The notes beneath the pieces are model-generated. The model did not search any database and had not been told where the DNA came from. It worked only from the letters and a program-made list of their open reading frames with translations. 64,000 nt of DNA, from NCBI GenBank assembly GCA_015485495.1, contig WFTL01000034.1, positions 1-64,000 on the forward strand, in the 5' to 3' direction. This DNA comes from Planctomycetaceae bacterium (lineage in GTDB: Bacteria; Planctomycetota; Planctomycetia; Planctomycetales; Planctomycetaceae). Shown piece by piece: positions 25,538 through 34,024 of the stretch. A program made the translations under genes and the position numbers. Every line of letters begins with the position of its first letter. The stretch's first letter is position 1.

Positions 25538-27388
25538 ATGTCGTCTTCCAATCGCCGTTTTTTCCTGTCTTCTTCCGGTCTGATCGCCGGTCGCTGGCTC
25601 ATTCTGTCAGTGGTGCTGGGAATCGTCGTGGGGGCGGCGGCAATCAGTTTCCAGGTGCTGACCGAATCGGTGGGGCATTTCGTACTGGAACGACTGTCCG
25701 GGTTTGCTCCGGGTGGCGCGGACGGGGAATACCACCGCTTTCATCCTCTGGAACAGCCGCTGTCGATTCCGGCGGTCATCGGGGTTCTGATCGCGGGAGG
25801 ACTGTGTTCCGGGTTTCTCGTGTACCGGTTCGCTCCCGAAGCCGAAGGGCACGGAACCGACGGAGCGATCGATGCCTTCCACAATCGTCGGGGAACGATT
25901 CCGCTCCGCATCGCTGTGGTCAAGACGCTCGCGTCGGCACTGACCCTGGGAACGGGGGGATCCGGAGGACGGGAAGGTCCCATCGCTCAGATCGGAGCTT
26001 CTCTGGGATCGTATCTGGGGCAGCTTTTGAAGCTGTCATCCCGGGATCGCCGCATTCTTCTGGCCACGGGGATGGGGGCGGGCATCGGGGCCGTGTTCCG
26101 GGCACCCCTGGCGGGTGCTCTGTTTGCGGGGGAAATCCTGTATCGGGAAGCCGACATCGAATCGGACGTCATCGTGCCGTCGGCGATCGCGTCGATCGTC
26201 GCGTATTCGGTGTACGGTCTGTTTCTGCCGGATCATCTGTGCTTCAGTCATGTTTTCGGTGAGCTGCATCATGCTCAGATGCAGTCTCTGGCAGAACTTC
26301 TGCCCTACACCGTTCTGGCCGGTGTGCTGGTGGCGGCCGGGTTTCTGTACACCCGCTGTTTTCAGAACACGCATCGCCTGTTCGGGCGTCTTCCTGGTCC
26401 CCGGATGGTTCGGCCGGCTATCGGAGCTTTCCTGGCAGGAGTGACGGCCGTCATGGCCTGGCTGGCGACCGGTCGGGATGAACAGAGTCTGGCGGTGCTG
26501 TCCACGGGATACGCGTTTCTGCAGACGGCTCTGAAGTCGCCCCAGGATGTGGCCGTGAGCATGCTGCTGACGGTGGCGGTGCTGAAAATCGTCACGACGT
26601 CATTCACGATCAGTTCCGGGGGGTCCGGAGGGGTATTCGGACCGTCGATGGTGATCGGCGGATCGGTTGGAGTGGCCGTGGGGCATGTGGCGTCCGGCCT
26701 GTGGCCCTATCAGCTCGACCCGGGCGCGTTCGGGATTGTGGGCATGGCGGGATTTTTCGCCGGCTGCGCCCACGCTCCGATTTCCACCATCATCATGGTG
26801 TCCGAAATGACGGGCAGCTATCAGCTTCTCATGCCGGCCATGTGGGTGTCCACCCTGTGTTTTCTGATGTCGCAGCGCTGGACGCTGTATGAACGTCAGG
26901 TGGCCAGTCGCCTCGAATCGCCGGCACATCGTGGCGATTTCCTGATCGACGTGCTCGAAGGAATCACCGTCAACGACACCTACCGGCGTGACCGCCGGAT
27001 TCAGACGGTCCCCGAAGGGATGCCGCTGGAATCCATCGTGCGGATGCTCAGCCGCACCCAGCAGCACTACTTTCCCGTTGTCAACGATGAAGGAAAGATG
27101 GTGGGCATTTTTTCCACCGACGACGTGCGGCGCTATCTGTACGATGAAACGATCTGGAAACTGGCGGATGCGGCCGACGTGATGACCAGTGATTTCCTGA
27201 GTGTGACTCCGGAAGACGATCTCCACGTGGCGATGAAAAAGTTCACGGCTTTGAACATCGATGAACTGCCTGTGGTGTCGTCGGAAGATCCGGGGCAGCT
27301 TCTGGGAATGCTCCGCCGCAAGGAAACCATCGCCACATACAACCAGCAGCTTCTCCGCCAGCAGCAGCTTGCTCAGGAACAGGGCTGA
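25538..27388 (+). CDS. ClC-family chloride channel/transporter with CBS pair
   Basis: 616 residues. About 10-12 helices form the ClC core. The selectivity segment GSGGREGPIAQIG contains the gating Glu, and GGVFGPSMVIGGSVGVAVGH matches the late signature. The first signature is GHGTDGAIDAF, not the GSGIP of classical ClCs. After residue 460, two CBS domains (PEGMPLESIVRMLS and VMTSDFLSVTPEDDLHVAMK) could bind nucleotides. It moves Cl- (with or without H+) across the inner membrane. The frame is open to 25433; 25538 starts the protein nearer the first helix. Confidence 0.85.
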   Translation: MSSSNRRFFLSSSGLIAGRWLILSVVLGIVVGAAAISFQVLTESVGHFVLERLSGFAPGGADGEYHRFHPLEQPLSIPAVIGVLIAGGLCSGFLVYRFAPEAEGHGTDGAIDAFHNRRGTIPLRIAVVKTLASALTLGTGGSGGREGPIAQIGASLGSYLGQLLKLSSRDRRILLATGMGAGIGAVFRAPLAGALFAGEILYREADIESDVIVPSAIASIVAYSVYGLFLPDHLCFSHVFGELHHAQMQSLAELLPYTVLAGVLVAAGFLYTRCFQNTHRLFGRLPGPRMVRPAIGAFLAGVTAVMAWLATGRDEQSLAVLSTGYAFLQTALKSPQDVAVSMLLTVAVLKIVTTSFTISSGGSGGVFGPSMVIGGSVGVAVGHVASGLWPYQLDPGAFGIVGMAGFFAGCAHAPISTIIMVSEMTGSYQLLMPAMWVSTLCFLMSQRWTLYERQVASRLESPAHRGDFLIDVLEGITVNDTYRRDRRIQTVPEGMPLESIVRMLSRTQQHYFPVVNDEGKMVGIFSTDDVRRYLYDETIWKLADAADVMTSDFLSVTPEDDLHVAMKKFTALNIDELPVVSSEDPGQLLGMLRRKETIATYNQQLLRQQQLAQEQG

Positions 27389-27443
27389 ACCCCGGTCGCC
27401 TCCGAGGGCCGAAAGCCACGGCGTCCGGCGGATTCTCTGCGGA

Positions 27444-28259
27444 TCAGGATGCGTACCGAGCGGCGAAACGCTGCAGCAGCGATGCGGATTCCGGCGTGTC
27501 CCGGCAGCGGGTCACGAATTCATCGAAGGGGATACCGGCGATGCGTTCGATGTACTGCGGATACGCGCGGATGCGCTCAATCAGAGCGCTGCGGGTGAGT
27601 TCCGGGTGAAACTGCGTTCCATAGATCGGGCGATCGGTGATCTTCATGGCCTGATTGCGCACCAGCTCGCTGCCGGCCAGACGAACGGCGGCATCCGGCA
27701 GACGATGCACGACGTCCTGATGACCGGCCTGGACCGGAAACGAATCGGGCAGCGCGGAGAACACCGGATCCTGTCTCGCTGCATCCGTCAGCCGCACGCT
27801 GATCGTACCGACTTCCGCCCGGGACAGATCGGTCCGGACTTCGCCACCGAGGACACGGGCGATGGCCTGGAACCCCCAGCACGAAGCGAACACCGGCACG
27901 TCCGAATCGGCAAGGCGCTGCAGGGATTCTGCAGCGGTGTTCCACCACGGTCCGCCTTCGGCCACGGAGTAGTTCCCGCTGCCTCCAATGACCACGAAAC
28001 GGACATGTTTCAGCCGATCCTGTTTCAGCACGGTTCTGCCCGTCAGGTCGAACGTCGTCAGTTGCCCGGAGGCCAGGCCGAGTGCCTCCTGAAAACAGCG
28101 GACTTCCTGTGACCTCATGGGGTCGGCGGCATCGCGGATCTGCAGAAGCAGCACACGTGCCGCAGTCGACGGGCGATTTCGGGACAGGGGAGAAGCAGTG
28201 GACAGGGGCATCACGCTGTGGGTCGGGGACTGGGCGACGGGCACACAGCAGGCAGACAT
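27444..28259 (-). CDS. Class I glutamine amidotransferase-like protein
   Basis: 271 residues. The catalytic triad of the class I GATase fold is visible: Cys in VPVFASCWGFQAIARVLGG, His in PIYGTQFHPELT with the following Glu. An alpha/beta start (VLLLQIRDAADP, FVVIGGSGNYSV) fits the family. It resembles stand-alone GMP-synthase-like GATase proteins of unknown acceptor. The glutaminase would release ammonia for a partner enzyme not present here. Start codon is uncertain: 28259 or 28211. It converges on the ClC gene. Confidence 0.8.
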   Translation of the reverse strand: MSACCVPVAQSPTHSVMPLSTASPLSRNRPSTAARVLLLQIRDAADPMRSQEVRCFQEALGLASGQLTTFDLTGRTVLKQDRLKHVRFVVIGGSGNYSVAEGGPWWNTAAESLQRLADSDVPVFASCWGFQAIARVLGGEVRTDLSRAEVGTISVRLTDAARQDPVFSALPDSFPVQAGHQDVVHRLPDAAVRLAGSELVRNQAMKITDRPIYGTQFHPELTRSALIERIRAYPQYIERIAGIPFDEFVTRCRDTPESASLLQRFAARYAS

Positions 28260-28312
28260 GCCTGCCTGCCGTGACCGGCCGCTGAAAATTTCGGGCTGCT
28301 GATTCTTCTGTT

Positions 28313-29179
28313 TCAGCCGGAAGCAGTTCGAATCGTCGAGTCCGGCGGGCCTTTGAGAAGTTCCGGAGGATAGTCGACTCGCACGAGATACAGACCGCAG
28401 GCCGGCGCCGTCGATCCGGCCCGGCCACGGTTCTGACTCCGGATGATTTCAGACAGAGCTGCCGGAGGCCAGTGACGATGACCGATTCTCAGCAGAGTGC
28501 CGACGATCGTCCGGACCATGTTGTAGAGAAACCCGTCGGCTTCCACTTCGAAGACGATGAGAGGATGTTCCGGAGATTCGTGCGGACGGGCGTCCCGGGG
28601 ACTCCAGAAGCTTCCCGTCAGAAAATCCGGGACAGCACGTCGTTCGATGGATGCCGCAAAGATCGTCCGGATGCTGGTGGCTTTGTTCGGGTAATTGGTT
28701 TCGAAGCAGCGAAAATCGTGGGTTCCGATGAGATCCGGGAGGGCCTGCCGCATGGGTGCCAGCTCAGGAGGGCGCCGGGGCCGCCAGACGTAGCGGCGCA
28801 GAAACGGCGGCAGAACCGGCCCGTCCCACAGCAGATAACGATATCGCTTCCGCACGGCCGATCGGGTCGCATGGAAATCCGGATGGACTTCGCGGGATTC
28901 GATGATCGTGATGTCATCCGGAAGATACCGCTGCAGTCCGCGCCGAAACTGTGTCGGGGGAATCGTCGATTCCGTACGGAAGCTGACGACCTGACCCAGC
29001 GCATGAACACCGGCGTCCGTTCGCCCCGCACACAGAATGCGGTGTGACCGGCCCGTCAGCTTTTCGAGGGCCGTTTCCATCAGTTCCTGGACGGTCAGAC
29101 CATTCGGCTGGACCTGCCAGCCGTGATAGGCCGATCCATCGTAGGCCACCGTCAGCATGATGTTGCGGCACGAAGACAT
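28313..29179 (-). CDS. truA: tRNA pseudouridine(38-40) synthase TruA
   Basis: 288 residues. Catalytic Asp is in CAGRTDAGVHALGQV. YDGSAYHGWQVQPN near the start, SAVRKRYRYLLWDGP and FEVEADGFLYNMVRTIVGTLL near the end are diagnostic. It isomerises uridines 38-40 in the anticodon arm of tRNAs. Length is normal. The start at 29179 (MSSCRNIML) has no strong SD; MLTVAYDG at 29158 is the alternative. The frame continues upstream, but that part has no TruA similarity. Confidence 0.92.
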   Translation of the reverse strand: MSSCRNIMLTVAYDGSAYHGWQVQPNGLTVQELMETALEKLTGRSHRILCAGRTDAGVHALGQVVSFRTESTIPPTQFRRGLQRYLPDDITIIESREVHPDFHATRSAVRKRYRYLLWDGPVLPPFLRRYVWRPRRPPELAPMRQALPDLIGTHDFRCFETNYPNKATSIRTIFAASIERRAVPDFLTGSFWSPRDARPHESPEHPLIVFEVEADGFLYNMVRTIVGTLLRIGHRHWPPAALSEIIRSQNRGRAGSTAPACGLYLVRVDYPPELLKGPPDSTIRTASG

Positions 29180-29654
29180 GGCACGTGGCTGTGAGGGACC
29201 GGGATGCCGTTTCGGGATTCCGGTCCGGAATGATGGGAAGTCGGAAGTCACGGAGATTACCAGGAGACCTGGAGTGAGAACACAGGGACCGATCGGGGCA
29301 GGTCCGCATTCCCGGATTTCCTCGCACCGGAGCGCACGCAGAGTCTGGTCTGCCCCGGCGCGAACGGTTCTTTCATCCCGCGAATAGAGGAAATTCCCGG
29401 CGACAGACGGTTCTGGCCGATTTCCGCCGGTACGCTCCCCGGCGGCGACCGTTCTGTGGGAGCGGGCTCTGACAGAAAAACCATCAGTCGTCCACCTGGC
29501 GGGAAACATTCCGCTGCCCCGGGCTGTGTCCGCGAGGAGACAGAACGGAATCCGGATCCAATTGACTTTTCGACTCGGGCTCCTATCTTCTGACATCAAC
29601 TCGATGGCGCAGGGGTGTGCCTGATATCGAATGGAATGCGGAAGGAGCAGCGGC
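29180..29654. other. 475-bp divergent intergenic region between truA and the sigma-54 activator
   Basis: Holds the promoter at 29562-29589. A minus-strand frame extending truA upstream to 29599 is not accepted. No repeats or RNA genes were seen. Confidence 0.4.
29562..29589 (+). promoter_or_regulatory. Sigma-70-type promoter of the GAF/sigma-54 activator operon
   Basis: TTGACT at 29562-29567, 16-bp spacer, TATCTT at 29584-29589; expected start near 29596, with a leader of about 60 nt to the GTG start. Confidence 0.5.
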
Positions 29655-31631
29655 GTGTCATCTGCGGAAGTGAAGTGGACCTCTCTTCAGGGAGTGCTGA
29701 AGTCTGCGGATTCGCAGGAACTGCTGCCGCTGCTGAATCTGTTTTCTCGAATCCAGACGGCTGCGGTGGAAGCGGGCGATCCGGCCGTTTTTTTGCGGGA
29801 TCAGTGTGAAAAGCTGCTTCCCGAAGTGGACGGCACGTGGCTGGCTGTGATGCGTCGTATTCCGGGGCCGGACTGGGAGTGTGTCGCGGAATCCGGGCGC
29901 GCTCCGGCAGCCCGCCAGGTGGCTTTGTGGGACAGCGCGGCGGAACGGGAGGAGGCCGGATTTCAGGGGGCATCCCCCTGCCATTTCGCGGTTCCGCTGA
30001 CCGACTGCGGCTGGGGGCAGCTTCTGACAGGTCGGGTTCAGGGGACGGCGGATCAGGTGGAGCGGACGGCCGTGATGATTGCCCGGGCATTGAATGTGGC
30101 CGTTCCGCTGGTGCTGCGTCAGGCGGCATCGGGCCGTCAGCTCGATCGGCTGCGGTCCACGCTGAACATCGCAGCGCGGCTGTCGGGGAAGGAGGAATCC
30201 GATTCGCTGCTGGAACTGATTGCCGAGGAGGCGACGCGGCTGCTGGACTGTGACCGGGCCAGCATTTTTCTTTGGGATCGGGAACGGGACGAAGTGGAGG
30301 CCCGTCCGGCTCTGGGGGTCTCGGGGGCGTCTCTGCGCCTGCCGGCGAAGGAAGGCATCGTGGGAGAGACTCTGCGGACCGGGCAGTCGATCGTGGTGCA
30401 CGATGCCTATTCGGATTCACGTTTCAATGCTGACGTGGATCGGGAAAGCGGTTACCGGACTCGGAATCTGATCTGTGTGCCTTTGAGGGACGCAGATGGC
30501 ACGATCGTGGGGGCGTTTGAGGCCATCAATCGCCGTTCGAATCTGGATTTCACAGATGAGGATGTGGAGTGTCTGACGCAGCTGGGGACTCAGGCCGCCG
30601 TCGCGCTGCGCAATCTTCGAGAGAAGAGTCTGCTGAATCGCAGCCGCGATCAGCTTGCGGCGCAGCTCACCAGCAGCGTGAAGATCATTGGCGACAGTTC
30701 GGCAATGAATGCTTTGCGCGACACCATCGAACGGCTGGCGTCCACGGATCTGCCTGTCCTGATTCTGGGAGAAAGCGGCACCGGAAAGGAAGTGGCCGCG
30801 CAGAGCCTGCACTATCAGGGACAGCGGGCCCCGTGTCCGTTCGTGGCGGTGAACTGTGCGGCTCTGACGGAGTCGCTGCTGGAAAGCGAACTGTTCGGGC
30901 ATGAAGCGGGCGCCTTCACCGATGCCCGGGATCAGCGGAAAGGCAAGTTCGAACTGGCAGACGGCGGCACGCTGTTTCTTGATGAAATCGGCGACATGAG
31001 TCCGGGAGGGCAGGCGAAGCTGTTGCGGGTCCTCGAGCAGAAGGTGATCACCCGGGTGGGCGGATCTCAGCCGATTCCCATCGATGTGCGGATCATCGCC
31101 GCCACGAACGCCAGTCTTCCTGAACTGGTTCGGGAAAAGAAGTTTCGGGAAGATCTGTATTATCGGCTGAGCGTGGTGACTCTGGATCTTCCTCCGCTGC
31201 GGGACCGTCCCGAGGATATCCTGCCGCTGGCGGAGCATTTTCTGAAGCAGTTCGCAGAACAGGCCCGCCGCGGTCCGCTGCAGCTGACAGCAGAAGCCCG
31301 CCGCCGGCTGCAGACGCATCCCTGGCCGGGCAACGTTCGCGAACTGCGCAATCTGATGGAGCGTGTGGCTTTTCTGGCGCCCGGAAACCGCATCGATGCG
31401 GAAGATCTGGCATTCATTCTGAGTCCCGATGAACAGGCGGGACGTCTTCCGGCACTGGAGCTGGGTCTGGAGAAGGCGACGCGGGCCTTTCAGCGGGACT
31501 TCATCCGCCGCAGCATTCGCAGGACGAACAACAACATGACGGAAGCTGCGAAACTGCTGGGGCTGCATCGGTCCAATCTGTACCGAAAAATGAAGCAGCT
31601 GCGCATGTCAGAAGTGGACGGCGAGGAATAA
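29655..31631 (+). CDS. GAF-domain sigma-54-dependent transcriptional activator
   Basis: 658 residues from a GTG that has AAGGAG 8 bp upstream. Residues 1-160 are a sensor-like region without a named domain. A GAF domain spans about 170-325 (LLDCDRASIFLWD, GEGIVGET-like KEGIVGETLRTGQSIVV). The AAA+ domain (350-585) has Walker A GESGTGKE (372-379), Walker B LFLDEIGD (440-447) and arginine fingers. A Fis-type helix-turn-helix is at 628-648. The sigma-54 contact loop reads GAFTDA (419-424) instead of GAFTGA. Such proteins activate sigma-54 promoters by ATP hydrolysis. Two small membrane protein genes follow directly. Confidence 0.9.
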   Translation: MSSAEVKWTSLQGVLKSADSQELLPLLNLFSRIQTAAVEAGDPAVFLRDQCEKLLPEVDGTWLAVMRRIPGPDWECVAESGRAPAARQVALWDSAAEREEAGFQGASPCHFAVPLTDCGWGQLLTGRVQGTADQVERTAVMIARALNVAVPLVLRQAASGRQLDRLRSTLNIAARLSGKEESDSLLELIAEEATRLLDCDRASIFLWDRERDEVEARPALGVSGASLRLPAKEGIVGETLRTGQSIVVHDAYSDSRFNADVDRESGYRTRNLICVPLRDADGTIVGAFEAINRRSNLDFTDEDVECLTQLGTQAAVALRNLREKSLLNRSRDQLAAQLTSSVKIIGDSSAMNALRDTIERLASTDLPVLILGESGTGKEVAAQSLHYQGQRAPCPFVAVNCAALTESLLESELFGHEAGAFTDARDQRKGKFELADGGTLFLDEIGDMSPGGQAKLLRVLEQKVITRVGGSQPIPIDVRIIAATNASLPELVREKKFREDLYYRLSVVTLDLPPLRDRPEDILPLAEHFLKQFAEQARRGPLQLTAEARRRLQTHPWPGNVRELRNLMERVAFLAPGNRIDAEDLAFILSPDEQAGRLPALELGLEKATRAFQRDFIRRSIRRTNNNMTEAAKLLGLHRSNLYRKMKQLRMSEVDGEE

Positions 31632-31635
31632 GGGC

Positions 31636-32013
31636 GTGGTGACGCAGGAGTCAGACAGGGCGGATGCCGGCATCATCCGGCAGTGGCGCCGGAACCGGGT
31701 CGGTTCCGCAGGACTGCTGCTTTCGATCGTTCAGCTTCTGATGCACGCTGCCTGGATCGGGATCACCGAAACTGCGGCCCGCCGCGGACATCTGAAAGAT
31801 GCGTCGTTTTCCGACGGATTCGCCTGGGCAGTCGTCCTGCTGATGATCGGCAGTTTCGCTGCGTCTCTGGTGGCCCTGTTTCTTTCGCTGTACGGCAGCA
31901 TTCACGGACGGCCCCGCACTCCGGCCCTGATCGGCCTGGCCATTTCCTTCTTCTGCGGAACGCTGGTGACTTTTCTTCTTGTTCTGACAGCACTGGCCGG
32001 AGGTGGTCGATGA
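31636..32013 (+). CDS. Small membrane protein, hypothetical
   Basis: 125 residues, GTG start 4 bp after the activator stop (second GTG at 31639 possible). Three hydrophobic stretches, VGSAGLLLSIVQLLMHAAWI, AWAVVLLMIGSFAASLVALF and LIGLAISFFCGTLVTFLLVL, form helices around residues 22, 63 and 98. No family recognised. Its stop overlaps the next gene's start (ATGA), so both are translated together. Linkage to the activator suggests an envelope protein under the same promoter. Confidence 0.65.
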   Translation: MVTQESDRADAGIIRQWRRNRVGSAGLLLSIVQLLMHAAWIGITETAARRGHLKDASFSDGFAWAVVLLMIGSFAASLVALFLSLYGSIHGRPRTPALIGLAISFFCGTLVTFLLVLTALAGGGR

Positions 32014-32477
32014 CGGATTCCGATTCCGGAAAGCAGCCGGCAGCCGCTGCGGAATTGGCTGCTCAGCCGGAAGAGCGGCCGGCCAATACGCTGGCGGTGG
32101 TGGGCATCGTGCTGACACTGATTGCCGCCATGATGGCCGGGCTGCTGATCACGATGGCCGGACGCCTGGCGGAGACGGAAGCGGCGTCCGCGACCGACAG
32201 CCCGTCGACAGTTGCCGGTTCGGAACAGAGGGCGGCCGAAAGCGGTTCGACCGGCGAGTTCGACGCGGCTGTGCGGCTGAGAATTCTGCTGCTGGCCAGC
32301 ACGACGGCCGTTGTCTGTCTGACGGGGCTGAGTCTGTGCACGGCCGGACTGTTGACTGCTGACCGGCCACGCGCTCTGGCAGTGACCGGAGTGGTCGTGT
32401 CGCTGCTGATCCTGGCCGGTCTGTTCGGTGTGATGATCACAGGATCGCTGCTCAACCCGCTCCCTCCTGGACGCTGA
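32010..32477 (+). CDS. Small membrane protein, hypothetical
   Basis: 155 residues, start overlapping the previous stop by 4 bp. A polar Ala/Glu-rich start is followed by a helix (LAVVGIVLTLIAAMMAGLLI), a polar Ser/Thr/Glu-rich loop of about 50 residues, and two helices (LLASTTAVVCLTGLSLC and ALAVTGVVVSLLILAGLFG). It shares the alternating small-residue helices of its partner. Function unknown; probably a two-subunit membrane unit with the preceding gene product. Confidence 0.6.
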   Translation: MTDSDSGKQPAAAAELAAQPEERPANTLAVVGIVLTLIAAMMAGLLITMAGRLAETEAASATDSPSTVAGSEQRAAESGSTGEFDAAVRLRILLLASTTAVVCLTGLSLCTAGLLTADRPRALAVTGVVVSLLILAGLFGVMITGSLLNPLPPGR

Positions 32478-32655
32478 AGTTCGGGAGGACGGCCGTCTGC
32501 GCACGGCGAACGACGGCCAGCAGCCTGCAGGCCGGATCCAGAAGCGGAGCGACACCGATCCGACACTCCGGAGCCTGTTGGTACGTGATCACACGGACGG
32601 TCGCCCGAACAACGCTGCGTTTTCTTCGCCTGTGGACCTGTGCGCCCTCTGCGGC

Positions 32656-34023
32656 TCAGTGAAAACCGAGAACATGAAACCGGACGGCATGGATCGGCGC
32701 GTTCTCGCCGGGTGAGAAGAACGATCGAATGGCATGAAGGGATTTCTCACGGAGCCTCAGAGCCGCGGAGGGGGAGCGTTCGGCGGCCGGCTGATACAGC
32801 GGGAAGGTGTCGGCAGCCCGAAGGAGTTCCTTTCGGCCGGTCCATGTCCGGACGTGTCGCTTCCACCACCAGGGGCGTTGCGGAGCGTTCAGAACGGCCC
32901 GGACATACTCATCCTTCTCAATGGTCTGCGTCACCGCCAGAGCGACGGCGAGCTGAAAACGGGCCTGTGGGCAGATCGGGGCACCGGTGGCTTCCAGACA
33001 CCAGCGATCCATGCGGACGGAACACCAGTCCTGCAGCGGGAGCGGCGGACGGACGAATTTCTGCAGCGAGGGCGGAAGCTGCCCGATCGCCTCCACATGG
33101 ACTTCCAGCCGAAGTGTTTCCGGACGCGGGGAATACAGTTGCCAGCCCGTCCAGTTGTCCGTGATGCCCACCAGGGCCAGAGCCGGCCAGAGGATGACGG
33201 CAGCGGCCGTCATCCTGCTGCGGAGGTCCGGAAGACGTGGTGGCTGGTTCCGCGGCCCGAACACGGTCACGGCCGTGACAGCCAGCATGATGTTCCAGAT
33301 CAGAACGCCGGCTTCGTGGTTGAGTCCCCACGGGCCCAGGGCCGCCAGCAGCAGCGTGTGCATGGTGACAGCCAGAGGGAGGCCCAGGAAGCGTCGGGTG
33401 CGGCGGCTGAGCAGGGCCATTCCGGTGGCGAACTCGGCTGTCGAAGCGGCACCGCACAGCCACGACACGAGCCGGGCATCGTCTGCGAGAAGCGGCAGGC
33501 GGGCCAGATCCAGAAGAGACATGACGATCGAACGTGTCATGCCGGAATCGAATTCCGGGCCGACGCGCGACAGGGCGGAAAACAGATAGATCCCGGCCAT
33601 CAGATGTCTCAGGACCGGCAGCCATCCGATCCGGCCGGCCGTCAGTCGGGTGATCATGGCCAGCAGGAACAGCCAGTGCCAGGCCTGCAGGCACTGCTGA
33701 CTGCACAGGACCGGAAGCGTTCCCAAAACCGCCAAAACGGCTGCCGGCAGGACACCGGTGCGTCTGCCGCAGCGGCGTCTGAACGCCACGGCGGATCCCA
33801 GGACCAGGGCGGCGACGAACGCCGCGGACACTGCCGCCACGGCGGAATCCGGCAGCCATCCTGCCTGGCGGATCAGCGGGATGCGCGGAAAGGGGGAGGC
33901 GTCAAACCAGACGTTTCGCGTGGCTGCGATGAGCAGCAGTTCCGTGATACAGAACAGCAGCAGAACGCGCCGCTCGGCCGTTGCGCAGGCCGTGTGGAGT
34001 GTGTCGGCCGGTTCGGCATCCAT
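32656..34023 (-). CDS. Multipass membrane protein, HTTM-like
   Basis: 455 residues. About 8-10 helices occupy the first 280 residues, including HWLFLLAMITRL, LMAGIYLFSALSRVGPEFDSG and LGLPLAVTMHTLLLAALGPWG. A soluble C-terminal part (from about 310) carries WTGWQLYSPRPETLRLEV and W-rich segments. The membrane part recalls HTTM/vitamin-K-carboxylase-like proteins, but the match is weak and catalytic residues cannot be assigned. Start 34023 is just after the stop of the upstream CNNM gene (34025), so it is likely the third gene of that operon. Confidence 0.6.
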   Translation of the reverse strand: MDAEPADTLHTACATAERRVLLLFCITELLLIAATRNVWFDASPFPRIPLIRQAGWLPDSAVAAVSAAFVAALVLGSAVAFRRRCGRRTGVLPAAVLAVLGTLPVLCSQQCLQAWHWLFLLAMITRLTAGRIGWLPVLRHLMAGIYLFSALSRVGPEFDSGMTRSIVMSLLDLARLPLLADDARLVSWLCGAASTAEFATGMALLSRRTRRFLGLPLAVTMHTLLLAALGPWGLNHEAGVLIWNIMLAVTAVTVFGPRNQPPRLPDLRSRMTAAAVILWPALALVGITDNWTGWQLYSPRPETLRLEVHVEAIGQLPPSLQKFVRPPLPLQDWCSVRMDRWCLEATGAPICPQARFQLAVALAVTQTIEKDEYVRAVLNAPQRPWWWKRHVRTWTGRKELLRAADTFPLYQPAAERSPSAALRLREKSLHAIRSFFSPGENAPIHAVRFHVLGFH

Positions 34024-34024
34024 G

